This document shows positions 24,301-37,500 of a stretch of DNA of 64,000 bases, one piece after another; position 1 is the first letter of the stretch, and every line of letters starts with the position of its first letter. The notes beneath the pieces were generated by a model that made no database searches, was not told the origin of the DNA, and saw nothing but the letters and a program-made list of their open reading frames with translations. Location: NCBI GenBank assembly GCA_963556195.1, contig CAUVYP010000579.1, forward strand, positions 1,054,001 through 1,118,000, written 5' to 3'. Made by a program: the position numbers and the translations under genes. This stretch comes from Sepiola atlantica. Its lineage: Eukaryota > Mollusca > Cephalopoda > Sepiida > Sepiolidae.

Positions 24301-27300
24301 TTGTTGATGTTTTGCGTATTCAGTTTGTATCGACATATCTCCGGGAGTACAAGAGCTGAACTTCTGAAACTTGGTACTTCAGTAGAAAATGTGTGTCCGC
24401 TAATGTCTGCAAAGTTTCGGAGCACAATTCTTATAAATGTGGAAGTTATAAACAAAAGCGATATCAACTTAAAATCGCACTAAATTTTGTTGATATTTTG
24501 CGTATTCAGTTTGTATCGACATATCTCCGGGAGTACAAGAGCTGAACTTCTGAAACTTGGTACTTCAGTAGAAAATGTGTGTCCGCTAATGTCTGCAAAG
24601 TTTCGGAGCACCATTCTTATAAATGTGGAAGTTATTAACACAAGCGATATACCTTTTAAATCGCACTAAATTTTGTTGATGTTTTGCGTATTCAGTTTGT
24701 ATCGACATATCTCCGGGAGTACAAGAGCTGAACTTCTGAAACTTGGTACTTCAGTAGAAAATGTGTGTCCGCTAATGTCTGCAAAGTTTCAGAGCACAAT
24801 TTGTATAAATGTGGAAGTTATAAACACAAGCGATATCAACTTAAAATCGCACTAAATTTTGTTGATGTTTTGCGTATTCAGTTTGTATCGACATATCCCC
24901 GGGAGTACAAGAGCTGAACTTCTGAAACTTGGTACTTCAGTAGAAAATGTGTGTCCGCTAATGTCTGCAAAGTTTCGGAGAACAATTCTTATAAATGTGG
25001 AAGTTATAAACAAAAGCGATATCAACTTAAAATCGCACTAAATTTTGTTGATGTTTTGCGTATTCAGTTTGTATCGACATATCTCCGGGAGTACAAGAGC
25101 TGAACTTCTGAAACTTGGTACTTCAGTAGAAAATGTGTGTCCGCTAATGTCTGCAAAGTTTCGGAGCACAATTCTTATAAATGTGGAAGTTATTAACACA
25201 AGCGATATACCTTTTAAATCGCACTACATTTTGTTGATGTTTTGCGTATTCAGTTTGTATCGACATATCTCCGGGAGTACAAGAGCTGAACTTCTGAAAC
25301 TTGGTACTTCAGTAGAGAATGTGTGTCCGCTAATGTCTGCAAAGTTTCAGAGCACAATTCTTATAAATGTGGAAGTTATAAACAAAAGCGATATCAACTT
25401 AAAATCGCACTAAATTTTGTTGATGTTTTGCGTATTCAGTTTGTATCGACATATCTCCGGGAGTACAAGAGCTGAACTTCTGAAACTTGGTACTTCAGTA
25501 GAAAATGTGTGTCCGCTAATGTCTGCAAAGTTTCAGAGCACAATTCTTATAAATGTGGAAGTTATAAACACAAGCGATATCAACTTAAAATCGCACTAAA
25601 TTTTGTTGATGTTTTGCGAATTCAGTTTGTATCGACATATCTCCAGGAGTACAAGAGCTGAACTTCTGAAACTTGGTACTTCAGTAGAAAATGTGTGTCC
25701 GCTAATGTCTGCAAAGTTTCGGAGCACAATTCTTATAAATGTGGAAGTTATTAACAAAAGACCTATCAACTTTAAATCGCACTAAATTTTGTTTATGTTT
25801 TGCGTATTCAGTTTGTATCGACATATCTCCGGGAGTACAAGAGCTGACCTTCTGAAACTTCGTACATCAGTAGAAAATGTGTGTCCGCTATTGTCTGCTA
25901 AGTTTCGGAGCACAATTCTTATAAATGTGGAAGTTATAAACACAAGCGATATCAACTTTAAATCGCACTAAATTTTGTTGATGTTTTGCGTATTCAGTTT
26001 GTATCGACATATCTCCGGGAGTACAAGAGCTGAACTTCTGAAACTTGGTACTTCAGTAGAAAATGTGTGTCCGCTAATGTCTGCAAAGTTACAGAGCACA
26101 ATTCTTATAAATGTGGAAGTTATAAACACAAGCGATATCAACTTAAAATCGCACTAAATTTTGTTGATGTTTTGCGTATTCAGTTTGTATCTACATATCT
26201 CCGGGAGTACAAGAGCTGAACTTCTGAAACTTGGTACTTCAGTAGAAAATGTGTGTCCGCTAATGTCTGCAAAGTTTCAGAGCACAATTTGTATAAATGT
26301 GGAAGTTATAAACACAAGCGATATCAACTTAAAATCGCACTAAATTTTGTTGATGTTTTGCGTATTCAGTTTGTATCGACATATCTCCGGGAGTACAAGA
26401 GCTGAACTTCTGAAACTTGGTACTTCAGTAGAAAATGTGTGTCCGCTAATGTCTGCAAAGTTTCGGAGCACAATTCTTATAAATGTGGAAGTTATAAACA
26501 AAAGCGATATCAACTTAAAATCGCACTAAATTTTGTTGATGTTTTGCGTATTCAGTTTGTATCGACATATCTCCGGGAGTACAAGAGCTGAACTTCTGAA
26601 ACTTGGTACTTCAGTAGAAAATGTGTGTCCGCTAATGTCTGCAAAGTATCGGAGCACAATTCTTATAAATGTGGAAGTTATAAACACAAGCGATATCAAC
26701 TTAAAATCGCACTAAATTTTGTTTATGTTTTGCGTATTCAGTTTGTATCGACATATCTCCTGGAGTACAAGAGCTGAACTTCTGAAACTTGGTACTTCAG
26801 TAGAAAATGTGTGTCTGCTAATGTCTGCAAAGTTTCAGAGCACAATTCTTATAAATGTGGAAGTTATAAACAAAAGCGATATCAACTTAAAATCGCACTA
26901 AATTTTGTTGATGTTTTGCGTATTCAGTTTGTATCGACATATCTCCGGGAGTACAAGAGCTGAACTTCTGAAACTTGGTACTTCAGTAGAAAATGTGTGT
27001 CCGCTAATGTCTGCAAAGTTTCAGAGCACAATTTGTATAAATGTGGAAGTTATAAACAAAAGCGATATCAACTTAAAATCGCACTAAATTTTGTTGATGT
27101 TTTGCGTATTAAGTTTGTATCGACATATCTCCGGGAGTACAAGAGCTGAACTTCTGAAACTTGGTACTTCAGTAGAAAATGTGTGTCCGCTAATGTCTGC
27201 AAAGTTTCAGAGCACAATTTGTATAAATGTGGAAGTTATAAACAAAAGCGATATCAACTTAAAATCGCACTAAATTTTGTTGATGTTTTGCGTATTCAGT

Positions 27301-28392
27301 TTGTATCGACATATCTCCGGGAGTACAAGAGCTGAACTTCTGAAACTTGGTACTTCAGTAGAAAATGTGTGTCCGCTAATGTCTGCAAAGTTTCGGAGCA
27401 CAATTCTTATAAATGTGGAAGTTATTAACAAAAGACCTATCAACTTAAAATCGCACTAAATTTTGTTTATGTTTTGCGTATTCAGTTTGTATCGACATAT
27501 CTCCGGGAGTACAAGAGCTGAACTTCTGAAACTTGGTACTTCAGTAGAAAATGTGTGTCCGCTAATGTCTGCAAAGTTTCGGAGCACAATTCTTATAAAT
27601 GTGGAAGTTATAAACAAAAGCGATATCAACTTAAAATCGCACTAAATTTTGTTGATGTTTTGCGTTTTCAGTTTATATCGACATATCTCCGGGAGTACAA
27701 GAGCTGAACTTTTGAAACTTGGTACTTCAGTAGAAAATGTGTGTCCGCTAATGTCTGCAAAGTTTCGGAGCACAATTCTTATAAATGTGGAAGTTATTAA
27801 CACAAGCGATATACCTTTTAAATCGCACTAAATTTTGTTGATGTTTTGCGTATTCAGTTTGTATCGACATATCTCCGGGAGTACAAGAGCTGAACTTCTG
27901 AAACTTGGTACTTCAGTAGAAAATGTGTGTCCGCTAATGTCTGCAAAGTTTCAGAGCACAATTCTTATAAATGTGGAAGTTATAAACAAAAGCGATATCA
28001 ACTTAAAATCGCACTAAATTTTGTTGATGTTTTGCGTATTCAGTTTGTATCGACATATCTCCGGGAGTACAAGAGCTGAACTTCTGAAACTCGGTACTTC
28101 AGTAGAAAATGTGTGTCCGCTAATGTCTGCAAAGTTTCAGAGCACAATTCTTATAAATGTGGAAGTTATAAACACAAGCGATATCAACTTAAAATCGCAC
28201 TAAATTCTGTTGATGTTTTGCGAATTCAGTTTGTATCGACATATCTCCGGGAGTACAAGAGCTGAACTTCTGAAACTTGGTACTTCAGTAGAAAATGTGT
28301 GTCCGCTAATGTCTGCAAAGTTTCGGAGCACAATTCTTATAAATGTGGAAGTTATAAACAAAAGCGATATCAACTTAAAATCGCACTAAATT
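24301..28392 (+). repeat. Mixed stretch of 22 monomers with little HOR order
   Basis: Monomers 131-152 mix rK, rP, q*T, qK, qT and D copies with many private single changes, such as gatattttg (24487), atccccggg (24859), cactacatt (25045, stop loss), tatctacat (26161), agtatcgg (26533) and gttttcag with tttatatcg (27649). The five monomers 25231-26160 still recall the qK - qT - DF(EcoRI) - T6/C73/T103 order. I see no gene or unique sequence here. Confidence 0.75.
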
Positions 28393-29880
28393 TTGTTGAT
28401 GTTTTGCGTATTCAGTTTGTATCGACATATCTCCGGGAGTACAAGAGCTGAACTTCTGAAACTTGGTACGTCAGTAGAAAATGTGTGTCCGCTAATGTCT
28501 GCAAAGTTTCGGAGCACAATTCTTATAAATGTGGAAGTTATTAACAAAAGACCTATCAACTTAAAATCGCACTAAATTTTGTTTATGTTTTGCGTATTCA
28601 GTTTGTATCGACATATCTCCGGGAGTACAAGAGCTGAACTTCTGAAACTTGGTACTTCAGTAGAAAATGTGTGTCCGCTAATGTCTGCAAAGTTTCAGAG
28701 CACAATTCTTATAAATGTGGAAGTTATAAACAAAAGCGATATCAACTTAAAATCGCACTAAATTTTGTTGATGTTTTGCGTATTCAGTTTGTATCGACAT
28801 ATCTCCGGGAGTACAAGAGCTGAACTTCTGAAACTTGGTACTTCAGTAGAAAATGTGTGTCCGCTAATGTCTGCAAAGTTTCAGAGCACAATTTGTATAA
28901 ATGTGGAAGTTATAAACACAAGCGATATCAACTTAAAATCGCACTAAATTTTGTTGATGTTTTGCGTATTCAGTTTGTATCGACATATCTCCGGGAGTAC
29001 AAGAGCTGAACTTCTGAAACTTGGTACTTCAGTAGAAAATGTGTGTCCGCTAATGTCTGCAAAGTTTCGGAGCACAATTCTTATAAATGTGGAAGTTATT
29101 AACAAAAGACCTATCAACTTAAAATCGCACTAAATTTTGTTGATGTTTTGCGTATTCAGTTTGTATCGACATATCTCCGGGAGTACAAGAGCTGAACTTC
29201 TGAAACTTGGTACGTCAGTAGAAAATGTGTGTCCGCTAATGTCTGCAAAGTTTCGGAGCACAATTCTTATAAATGTGGAAGTTATTAACAAAAGACCTAT
29301 CAACTTAAAATCGCACTAAATTTTGTTTATGTTTTGCGTATTCAGTTTGTATCGACATATCTCCGGGAGTACAAGAGCTGAACTTCTGAAACTTGGTACT
29401 TCAGTAGAAAATGTGTGTCCGCTAATGTCTGCAAAGTTTCAGAGCACAATTCTTATAAATGTGGAAGTTATAAACAAAAGCGATATCAACTTAAAATCGC
29501 ACTAAATTTTGTTGATGTTTTGCGTATTCAGTTTGTATCGACATATCTCCGGGAGTACAAGAGCTGAACTTCTGAAACTTGGTACTTCAGTAGAAAATGT
29601 GTGTCCGCTAATGTCTGCAAAGTTTCAGAGCACAATTTGTATAAATGTGGAAGTTATAAACACAAGCGATATCAACTTAAAATCGCACTAAATTTTGTTG
29701 ATGTTTTGCGTATTCAGTTTGTATCGACATATCTCCGGGAGTACAAGAGCTGAACTTCTGAAACTTGGTACTTCAGTAGAAAATGTGTGTCCGCTAATGT
29801 CTGCAAAGTTTCGGAGCACAATTCTTATAAATGTGGAAGTTATTAACAAAAGACCTATCAACTTAAAATCGCACTAAATT
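28393..29880 (+). repeat. Tandem 4-monomer (744-bp) duplication
   Basis: Monomers 153-156 (28393-29136) and 157-160 (29137-29880) share the order rDL with gtacgtc, T6 qK, q*T, rDL. The rare gtacgtc marks the first monomer of each copy. The monomer after the first copy lacks T6 although it follows a DL copy, which marks the duplication junction at 29136/29137. Confidence 0.87.
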
Positions 29881-32800
29881 TTGTTTATGTTTTGCGTATT
29901 CAGTTTGTATCGACATATCTCCGGAAGTACAAGAGCTGAACTTCTGAAACTTGGTACTTCAGTAGAAAATGTGTGTCCGCTAATGTCTGCAAAGTTTCGG
30001 AGCACAATTCTTATAAATGTGGAAGTTATTAACAAAAGACCTATCAACTTTAAATCGCACTAAATTTTGTTTATGTTTTGCGTATTCAGTTTGTATCGAC
30101 ATATCTCCGGGAGTACAAGAGCTGACCTTCTGAAACTTCGTACATCAGTAGAAAATGTGTGTCCGCTATTGTCTGCAAAGTTTCGGAGCACAATTCTCAT
30201 AAATGTGGAAGTTATAAACGAAAGCGATATCAACTTAAAATCGCACTAAATTTTGTTGATGTTTTGCGTATTCAGTTTGTATCGACATATCTCCGGGAGT
30301 ACAAGAGCTGAACTTCTGAAACTTGGTACTTCAGTAAAAAATGTGTGTCCGCTAATGTCTGCAAAGTTACGGAGCACAATTCTTATAAATGTGGAAGTTA
30401 TAAACACAAGCGATATCAACTTAAAATCGCACTAAATTTTGTTGATGTTTTGCGTATTCAGTTTGTATCGACATATCTCCGGGAGTACAAGAGCTGAACT
30501 TCTGAAACTTGGTACTTCAGTAGAAAATGTGTGTCCGCTAATGTCTGCAAAGTTTCGGAGCACAATTCTTATAAATGTGGAAGTTATAAACAAAAGCGAT
30601 ATCAACTTAAAATCGCACTAAATTTTGTTGATGTTTTGCGTATTCAGTTTGTATCGACATATCTCCGGGAGTACAAGAGCTGAACTTCTGAAACTTGGTA
30701 CTTCAGTAGAAAATGTGTGTCCGCTAATGTCTGCAAAGTTTCGGAGCACAATTCTTATAAATGTGGAAGTTATTAACAAAAGACCTATCAACTTAAAATC
30801 GCACTAAATTTTGTTTATGTTTTGCGTATTCAGTTTGTATCGACATATCTCCGGGAGTACAAGAGCTGAACTTCTGAAACTTGGTACTTCAGTAGGAAAT
30901 GTGTGTTCGCTAATGTCTGCAAAGTTTCGGAGCACAATTCTTATAAATGTGGAAGTTATAAACAAAAGCGATATCAACTTAAAATCGCACTAAATTTTGT
31001 TGATGTTTTGCGTATTCAGTTTGTATCGACATATCTCCGGGAGTACAAGAGCTGAACTTCTGAAACTTCGTACATCAGTAGAAAATGTGTGTCCGCTATT
31101 GTCTGCAAAGTTTCGGAGCACAATTCTCATAAATGTGGAAGTTATAAACGAAAGCGATATCAACTTAAAATCGCACTAAATTTTGTTGATGTTTTGCGTA
31201 TTCAGTTTGTATCGACATATCTCCGGGAGTACAAGAGCTGAACTTCTGAAACTTGGTACTTCAGTAAAAAATGTGTGTCCGCTAATGTCTGCAAAGTTAC
31301 GGAGCACAATTCTTATAAATGTGGAAGTTATAAACACAAGCGATATCAACTTAAAATCGCACTAAATTTTGTTGATGTTTTGCGTATTCAGTTTGTATCG
31401 ACATATCTCCGGGAGTACAAGAGCTGAACTTCTGAAACTTGGTACTTCAGTAGAAAATGTGTGTCCGCTAATGTCTGCAAAGTTTCGGAGCACAATTCTT
31501 ATAAATGTGGAAGTTATAAACAAAAGCGATATCAACTTAAAATCGCACTAAATTTTGTTGATGTTTTGCGTATTCAGTTTGTATCGACATATCTCCGGGA
31601 GTACAAGAGCTGAACTTCTGAAACTTGGTACTTCAGTAGAAAATGTGTGTCCGCTAATGTCTGCAAAGTTTCGGAGCACAATTCTTATAAATGTGGAAGT
31701 TATTAACAAAAGACCTATCAACTTAAAATCGCACTAAATTTTGTTGATGTTTTGCGTATTCAGTTTGTATCGACATATCTCCGGGAGTACAAGAGCTGAA
31801 CTTCTGAAACTTGGTACTTCAGTAGGAAATGTGTGTTCGCTAATGTCTGCAAAGTTTCGGAGCACAATTCTTATAAATGTGGAAGTTATAAACAAAAGCG
31901 ATATCAACTTAAAATCGCACTAAATTTTGTTGATGTTTTGCGTATTCAGTTTGTATCGACATATCTCCGGGAGTACAAGAGCTGAACTTCTGAAACTTGG
32001 TACTTCAGTAGAAAATGTGTGTCCGCTAATGTCTGCAAAGTTTCGGAGCACAATTCTTATAAATGTGGAAGTTATTAACACAAGCGATATACCTTTTAAA
32101 TCGCACTAAATTTTGTTGATGTTTTGCGTATTCAGTTTGTATCGACATATCTCCGGGAGTACAAGAGCTGAACTTCTGAAACTTGGTACTTCAGTAGAAA
32201 ATGTGTGTCCGCTAATGTCTGCAAAGTTTCAGAGCACAATTCTTATAAATGTGGAAGTTATAAACAAAAGCGATATCAACTTAAAATCGCACTAAATTTT
32301 GTTGATGTTTTGCGTATTCAGTTTGTATCGACATATCTCCGGGAGTACAAGAGCTGAACTTCTGAAACTTGGTACTTCAGTAGAAAATGTGTGTCCGCTA
32401 ATGTCTGCAAAGTTTCAGAGCACAATTTGTATAAATGTGGAAGTTATAAACACAAGCGATATCAACTTAAAATCGCACTAAATTTTGTTGATGTTTTGCG
32501 TATTCAGTTTGTATCGACATATCTCCGGGAGTACAAGAGCTGAACTTCTGAAACTTGGTACTTCAGTAGAAAATGTGTGTCCGCTAATGTCTGCAAAGTT
32601 TCGGAGCACAATTCTTAATAATGTGGAAGTTATTAACAAAAGACCTATCAACTTAAAATCGCACTAAATTTTGTTTATGTTTTGCGTATTCAGTTTGTAT
32701 CGACATATCTCCGGGAGTACAAGAGCTGAACTTCTGAAACTTGGTACTGTAGTAGAAAATGTGTGTCCGCTAATGTCTGCAAAGTTTCAGAGCACAATTC

Positions 32801-34530
32801 TTATAAATGTGGAAGTTATAAACGAAAGCGATATCAACTTAAAATCGCACTAAATTTTGTTGATGTTTTGCGTATTCAGTTTGTATCGACATATCTCCGG
32901 GAGTACAAGAGCTGAACTTCTGAAACTTGGTACTTCAGTAGAAAATGTGTGTCCGCTAATGTCTGCAAAGTTTCAGAGCACAATTTGTATAAATGTGGAA
33001 GTTATAAACACAAGCGATATCAACTTAAAATCGCACTAAATTTTGTTGATGTTTTGCGTATTCAGTTTGTATCGACATATCTCCGGGAGTACAAGAGCTG
33101 AACTTCTGAAACTTGGTACTTCAGTAGAAAATGTGTGTCCGCTAATGTCTGCAAAGTTTCGGAGCACAATTCTTATAAATGTGGAAGTTATTAACAAAAG
33201 ACCTATCAACTTAAAATCGCACTAAATTTTGTTTATGTTTTGCGTATTCAGTTTGTATCGACATATCTCCGGGAGTACAAGAGCTGAACTTCTGAAACTT
33301 GGTACTTCAGTAGAAAATGTGTGTCCGCTAATGTCTGCAAAGTTTCGGAGCACAATTCTTATAAATGTGAGAATTATAAACAAAAGCGATATCAACTTAA
33401 AATCGCACTAAATTTTGTTGATGTTTTGCGTATTCAGTTTGTATCGACATATCTCCGGGAGTACAAGAGCTGAACTTCTGAAACTTGGTACTTCAGTAGA
33501 AAATGTGTGTCCGCTAATGTCTGCAAAGTTTCGGAGCACAATTCTTATAAATGTGGAAGTTATTAACACAAGCGATATACCTTTTAAATCGAACTAAATT
33601 TTGTTGATGTTTTGCGTATTCAGTTTGTATCGACATATCTCCGGGAGTACAAAGGCTGAACTTCTGAAACTTGGTACTTCAGTAGAAAATGTGTGTCCGC
33701 TAATGTCTGCAAAGTTTCGGAGCACAATTCTTATAAATGTGGAAGTTATAAACAAAAGCGATATCAACTTAAAATCGCACTAAATTTTGTTGATGTTTTG
33801 AGAATTCAGTTTGTATCGACATATCTCCGGGAGTACAAGAGCTGAACTTCTGAAACTTGGTACTTCAGTAGAAAATGTGTGTCCGCTAATGTCTGCAAAG
33901 TTTCGGAGCACAATTCTTATAAATGTGGAAGTTATTAACAAAAGACCTATCAACTTTAAATCGCACTAAATTTTGTTTATGATTTGCGTATTCAGTTTGT
34001 ATCGACATATCTCCGGGAGTACAAGAGCTGACCTTCTGAAACTTCGTACATCAGTAGACAATGTGTGTCCGCTATTGTCTGCAAAGTTTCGGAGCACAAT
34101 TCTCATAAATGTGGAAGTTATAAACGAAAGCGATATCAACTTAAAATCGCACTAAATTTTGTTGATGTTTTGCGTATTCAGTTTGTATCGACATATCTCC
34201 GGGAGTACAAGAGCTGAACTTCTGAAACTTGGTACTTCAGTAAAAAATGTGTGTCCGCTAATGTCTGCAAAGTTACGGAGCACAATTCTTATAAATGTGG
34301 AAGTTATAAACACAAGCGATATCAACTTAAAATCGCACTAAATTTTGTTGATGTTTTGCGTATTCAGTTTGTATCGACATATCTCCGGGAGTACAAGAGC
34401 TGAACTTCTGAAACTTGGTACTTTAGTAGAAAATGTGTGTCCGCTAATGTCTGCAAAGTTTCGGAGCACAATTCTTATAAATGTGGAAGTTATAAACAAA
34501 AGCGATATCAACTTAAAATCGCACTAAATT
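29137..34530 (+). repeat. 29-monomer (5394-bp) tandem segment, copy 1
   Basis: Monomers 157-185 begin with the gtacgtc rDL copy and end with a ctttag rK copy. Distinctive members in order: ggaagtac DF (29881), E with T6/C60/C73/T103 (30067), gtaaaaaat/ttacgg T (30253), gtaggaaat K (30811), a five-monomer repeat of the last phrase, rP, qK, q*T, cttaataatg DL (32485), ctgtag E (32671), q*T, DL, gtgagaatt (33229), gaactaa P (33415), aaaggct (33601), tgagaattc DF (33787), tgatttgcg E (33973), T, K. All 28 open monomer frames give the same 60-residue translation as their counterparts 5394 bp downstream. Confidence 0.92.
30067..31926 (+). repeat. 5-monomer (930-bp) tandem duplication inside copy 1
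   Basis: The order E(T103), T(gtaaaaaat), rK, rDL, rK(gtaggaaat) occurs at 30067-30996 and again at 30997-31926. The second copy starts with G6 and A60 instead of T6 and C60, and its last monomer has G6 instead of T6. The same pair recurs at 35461-37320 because of the 29-monomer duplication. The downstream unit at 39367-42342 has this phrase only once. Confidence 0.88.
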
Positions 34531-37500
34531 TTGTTGATGTTTTGCGTATTCAGTTTGTATCGACATATCTCCGGGAGTACAAGAGCTGAACTTCTGAAAC
34601 TTGGTACGTCAGTAGAAAATGTGTGTCCGCTAATGTCTGCAAAGTTTCGGAGCACAATTCTTATAAATGTGGAAGTTATTAACAAAAGACCTATCAACTT
34701 AAAATCGCACTAAATTTTGTTTATGTTTTGCGTATTCAGTTTGTATCGACATATCTCCGGGAGTACAAGAGCTGAACTTCTGAAACTTGGTACTTCAGTA
34801 GAAAATGTGTGTCCGCTAATGTCTGCAAAGTTTCAGAGCACAATTCTTATAAATGTGGAAGTTATAAACAAAAGCGATATCAACTTAAAATCGCACTAAA
34901 TTTTGTTGATGTTTTGCGTATTCAGTTTGTATCGACATATCTCCGGGAGTACAAGAGCTGAACTTCTGAAACTTGGTACTTCAGTAGAAAATGTGTGTCC
35001 GCTAATGTCTGCAAAGTTTCAGAGCACAATTTGTATAAATGTGGAAGTTATAAACACAAGCGATATCAACTTAAAATCGCACTAAATTTTGTTGATGTTT
35101 TGCGTATTCAGTTTGTATCGACATATCTCCGGGAGTACAAGAGCTGAACTTCTGAAACTTGGTACTTCAGTAGAAAATGTGTGTCCGCTAATGTCTGCAA
35201 AGTTTCGGAGCACAATTCTTATAAATGTGGAAGTTATTAACAAAAGACCTATCAACTTAAAATCGCACTAAATTTTGTTTATGTTTTGCGTATTCAGTTT
35301 GTATCGACATATCTCCGGAAGTACAAGAGCTGAACTTCTGAAACTTGGTACTTCAGTAGAAAATGTGTGTCCGCTAATGTCTGCAAAGTTTCGGAGCACA
35401 ATTCTTATAAATGTGGAAGTTATTAACAAAAGACCTATCAACTTTAAATCGCACTAAATTTTGTTTATGTTTTGCGTATTCAGTTTGTATCGACATATCT
35501 CCGGGAGTACAAGAGCTGACCTTCTGAAACTTCGTACATCAGTAGAAAATGTGTGTCCGCTATTGTCTGCAAAGTTTCGGAGCACAATTCTCATAAATGT
35601 GGAAGTTATAAACGAAAGCGATATCAACTTAAAATCGCACTAAATTTTGTTGATGTTTTGCGTATTCAGTTTGTATCGACATATCTCCGGGAGTACAAGA
35701 GCTGAACTTCTGAAACTTGGTACTTCAGTAAAAAATGTGTGTCCGCTAATGTCTGCAAAGTTACGGAGCACAATTCTTATAAATGTGGAAGTTATAAACA
35801 CAAGCGATATCAACTTAAAATCGCACTAAATTTTGTTGATGTTTTGCGTATTCAGTTTGTATCGACATATCTCCGGGAGTACAAGAGCTGAACTTCTGAA
35901 ACTTGGTACTTCAGTAGAAAATGTGTGTCCGCTAATGTCTGCAAAGTTTCGGAGCACAATTCTTATAAATGTGGAAGTTATAAACAAAAGCGATATCAAC
36001 TTAAAATCGCACTAAATTTTGTTGATGTTTTGCGTATTCAGTTTGTATCGACATATCTCCGGGAGTACAAGAGCTGAACTTCTGAAACTTGGTACTTCAG
36101 TAGAAAATGTGTGTCCGCTAATGTCTGCAAAGTTTCGGAGCACAATTCTTATAAATGTGGAAGTTATTAACAAAAGACCTATCAACTTAAAATCGCACTA
36201 AATTTTGTTTATGTTTTGCGTATTCAGTTTGTATCGACATATCTCCGGGAGTACAAGAGCTGAACTTCTGAAACTTGGTACTTCAGTAGGAAATGTGTGT
36301 TCGCTAATGTCTGCAAAGTTTCGGAGCACAATTCTTATAAATGTGGAAGTTATAAACAAAAGCGATATCAACTTAAAATCGCACTAAATTTTGTTGATGT
36401 TTTGCGTATTCAGTTTGTATCGACATATCTCCGGGAGTACAAGAGCTGAACTTCTGAAACTTCGTACATCAGTAGAAAATGTGTGTCCGCTATTGTCTGC
36501 AAAGTTTCGGAGCACAATTCTCATAAATGTGGAAGTTATAAACGAAAGCGATATCAACTTAAAATCGCACTAAATTTTGTTGATGTTTTGCGTATTCAGT
36601 TTGTATCGACATATCTCCGGGAGTACAAGAGCTGAACTTCTGAAACTTGGTACTTCAGTAAAAAATGTGTGTCCGCTAATGTCTGCAAAGTTACGGAGCA
36701 CAATTCTTATAAATGTGGAAGTTATAAACACAAGCGATATCAACTTAAAATCGCACTAAATTTTGTTGATGTTTTGCGTATTCAGTTTGTATCGACATAT
36801 CTCCGGGAGTACAAGAGCTGAACTTCTGAAACTTGGTACTTCAGTAGAAAATGTGTGTCCGCTAATGTCTGCAAAGTTTCGGAGCACAATTCTTATAAAT
36901 GTGGAAGTTATAAACAAAAGCGATATCAACTTAAAATCGCACTAAATTTTGTTGATGTTTTGCGTATTCAGTTTGTATCGACATATCTCCGGGAGTACAA
37001 GAGCTGAACTTCTGAAACTTGGTACTTCAGTAGAAAATGTGTGTCCGCTAATGTCTGCAAAGTTTCGGAGCACAATTCTTATAAATGTGGAAGTTATTAA
37101 CAAAAGACCTATCAACTTAAAATCGCACTAAATTTTGTTGATGTTTTGCGTATTCAGTTTGTATCGACATATCTCCGGGAGTACAAGAGCTGAACTTCTG
37201 AAACTTGGTACTTCAGTAGGAAATGTGTGTTCGCTAATGTCTGCAAAGTTTCGGAGCACAATTCTTATAAATGTGGAAGTTATAAACAAAAGCGATATCA
37301 ACTTAAAATCGCACTAAATTTTGTTGATGTTTTGCGTATTCAGTTTGTATCGACATATCTCCGGGAGTACAAGAGCTGAACTTCTGAAACTTGGTACTTC
37401 AGTAGAAAATGTGTGTCCGCTAATGTCTGCAAAGTTTCGGAGCACAATTCTTATAAATGTGGAAGTTATTAACACAAGCGATATACCTTTTAAATCGCAC

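Noticed and set aside
24893..24903. SmaI site in atccccggg as a marker of foreign sequence
   Set aside because: It is a single T-to-C change in an otherwise ordinary rK monomer (24859-25044).
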